In this document: positions 4,971-5,126 of the stretch, piece after piece
How the letters are laid out: the number at the start of each line of letters is the position of its first letter
Numbering within the stretch: the stretch's first letter is position 1
Assembly (NCBI GenBank): GCA_910585655.1
Contig: CAJUFW010000204.1
Span: forward strand, 301 to 5,426
Reading direction: 5' to 3'
From: an uncultured Lachnospiraceae bacterium
GTDB lineage: Bacteria; Bacillota_A; Clostridia; Lachnospirales; Lachnospiraceae
DNA length: 5,126 bases
The notes under the pieces: model-generated
Told to the model about the DNA's origin: nothing
Databases searched by the model: none
What the model saw: only the letters and a program-made list of their open reading frames with translations
Made by a program: the position numbers and the translations under genes

Positions 4971-5126
4971 ATGTACTTGTATAAAAAGGAAGTAAGAAAA
5001 TTTGTAAAGGGACGTTTTATAGTAGGTAAAGGCACTATGAAACGTCCCTTGTGTATGGAAAAGGGGTATGATAAAATAGAAACAACAAAACATCCAGGTT
5101 TTGGCAGGGCAGAAGAGAGGGACAGA
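4971..5126 (+). CDS. Possible small ORF, open at the right edge, unrecognised
   Basis: An ATG at 4971, with AAGGA (4960-4964) six bases upstream and a candidate promoter at 4888-4916, opens 52 codons without a stop to the window end. The product starts MYLYKKEVRKFVKGRF and is rich in Lys, Arg and Glu. I recognise no domain, signal peptide or membrane segment. The same frame is open back to an ATG at 4887, but that start has no ribosome site and precedes the promoter -10 box. A strong hairpin (5007-5050) runs through the frame, and the purine-rich composition makes a chance open frame likely. It may instead be an untranslated leader of a gene beyond the edge. Confidence 0.25.
   Translation, partial: MYLYKKEVRKFVKGRFIVGKGTMKRPLCMEKGYDKIETTKHPGFGRAEERDR
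5007..5050. repeat. Long inverted repeat (17-bp stem, 10-base loop) without a U-tract
   Basis: AAGGGACGTTTTATAGT (5007-5023) pairs with ACTATGAAACGTCCCTT (5034-5050) at all 17 positions, with one U-G wobble. The loop is AGGTAAAGGC. No T-run follows on the plus strand, and none directly follows on the minus strand, so it is not a classical terminator. It could be a leader RNA structure, a small-RNA element, a protein-binding site or a remnant of a small mobile repeat. Confidence 0.6.

Noticed and set aside
4866..5093. Minus-strand hydrophobic 75-codon ORF
   Set aside because: Phe/Tyr/Leu-rich content is what the complement of purine-rich AT-rich DNA gives. It overlaps the hairpin and runs into the operon terminator, and no convincing ribosome site was noted.

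Overview
The window looks like a chromosomal fragment of an anaerobic, gut-type Firmicute, most likely a Lachnospiraceae relative. The support is AGGAGG-type ribosome sites, near-perfect sigma-A promoters, AT-rich intergenic DNA around more GC-rich genes, and a main enzyme whose catalytic residues all sit exactly one position later than those I recall for the Roseburia inulinivorans propanediol dehydratase. Species cannot be named from the sequence alone.

Layout: positions 1-124 (minus strand) hold the first 41 codons of a BlaI/MecI-type repressor. It has its own promoter (194-166) and an 11-bp inverted repeat that brackets this promoter and could be an autoregulatory operator. A divergent A-rich spacer leads to a 7-bp inverted repeat (266-289) and a perfect TTGACA-17-TATAAT promoter (293-321), which drives a rightward operon. 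Its genes are a glycyl-radical propanediol dehydratase (348-2876), its radical-SAM activase (2998-3870), a PduU-type shell protein (3954-4370) and a PduV/EutP-type small P-loop GTPase (4384-4842). A strong terminator that folds back over the end of the last gene closes the operon. Beyond it lie about 260 bases of AT- and purine-rich DNA with a plausible promoter, a possible truncated small ORF and a strong 17-bp hairpin without a U-tract.

How the genes work together: the activase uses S-adenosylmethionine to place a radical on Gly818 of the dehydratase. The dehydratase then converts 1,2-propanediol (typically from fucose or rhamnose breakdown) to propionaldehyde without vitamin B12. PduU and PduV homologues are components of metabolosome microcompartments, so the reaction is inferred to take place in a GRM-type (glycyl radical enzyme-associated) compartment that holds the toxic aldehyde. 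The other expected parts (main hexameric and pentameric shell proteins, aldehyde and alcohol dehydrogenases, phosphotransacylase) are not in this window. They must be elsewhere, or this operon is a satellite.

The points most worth a second look are an internal 49-residue insertion in the dehydratase that resembles an encapsulation peptide, an activase without the usual auxiliary iron-sulfur domain, the structured gap between dehydratase and activase, the TGN-rich N-terminal tail of the PduU-like protein, and the unexplained hairpin near the right edge.
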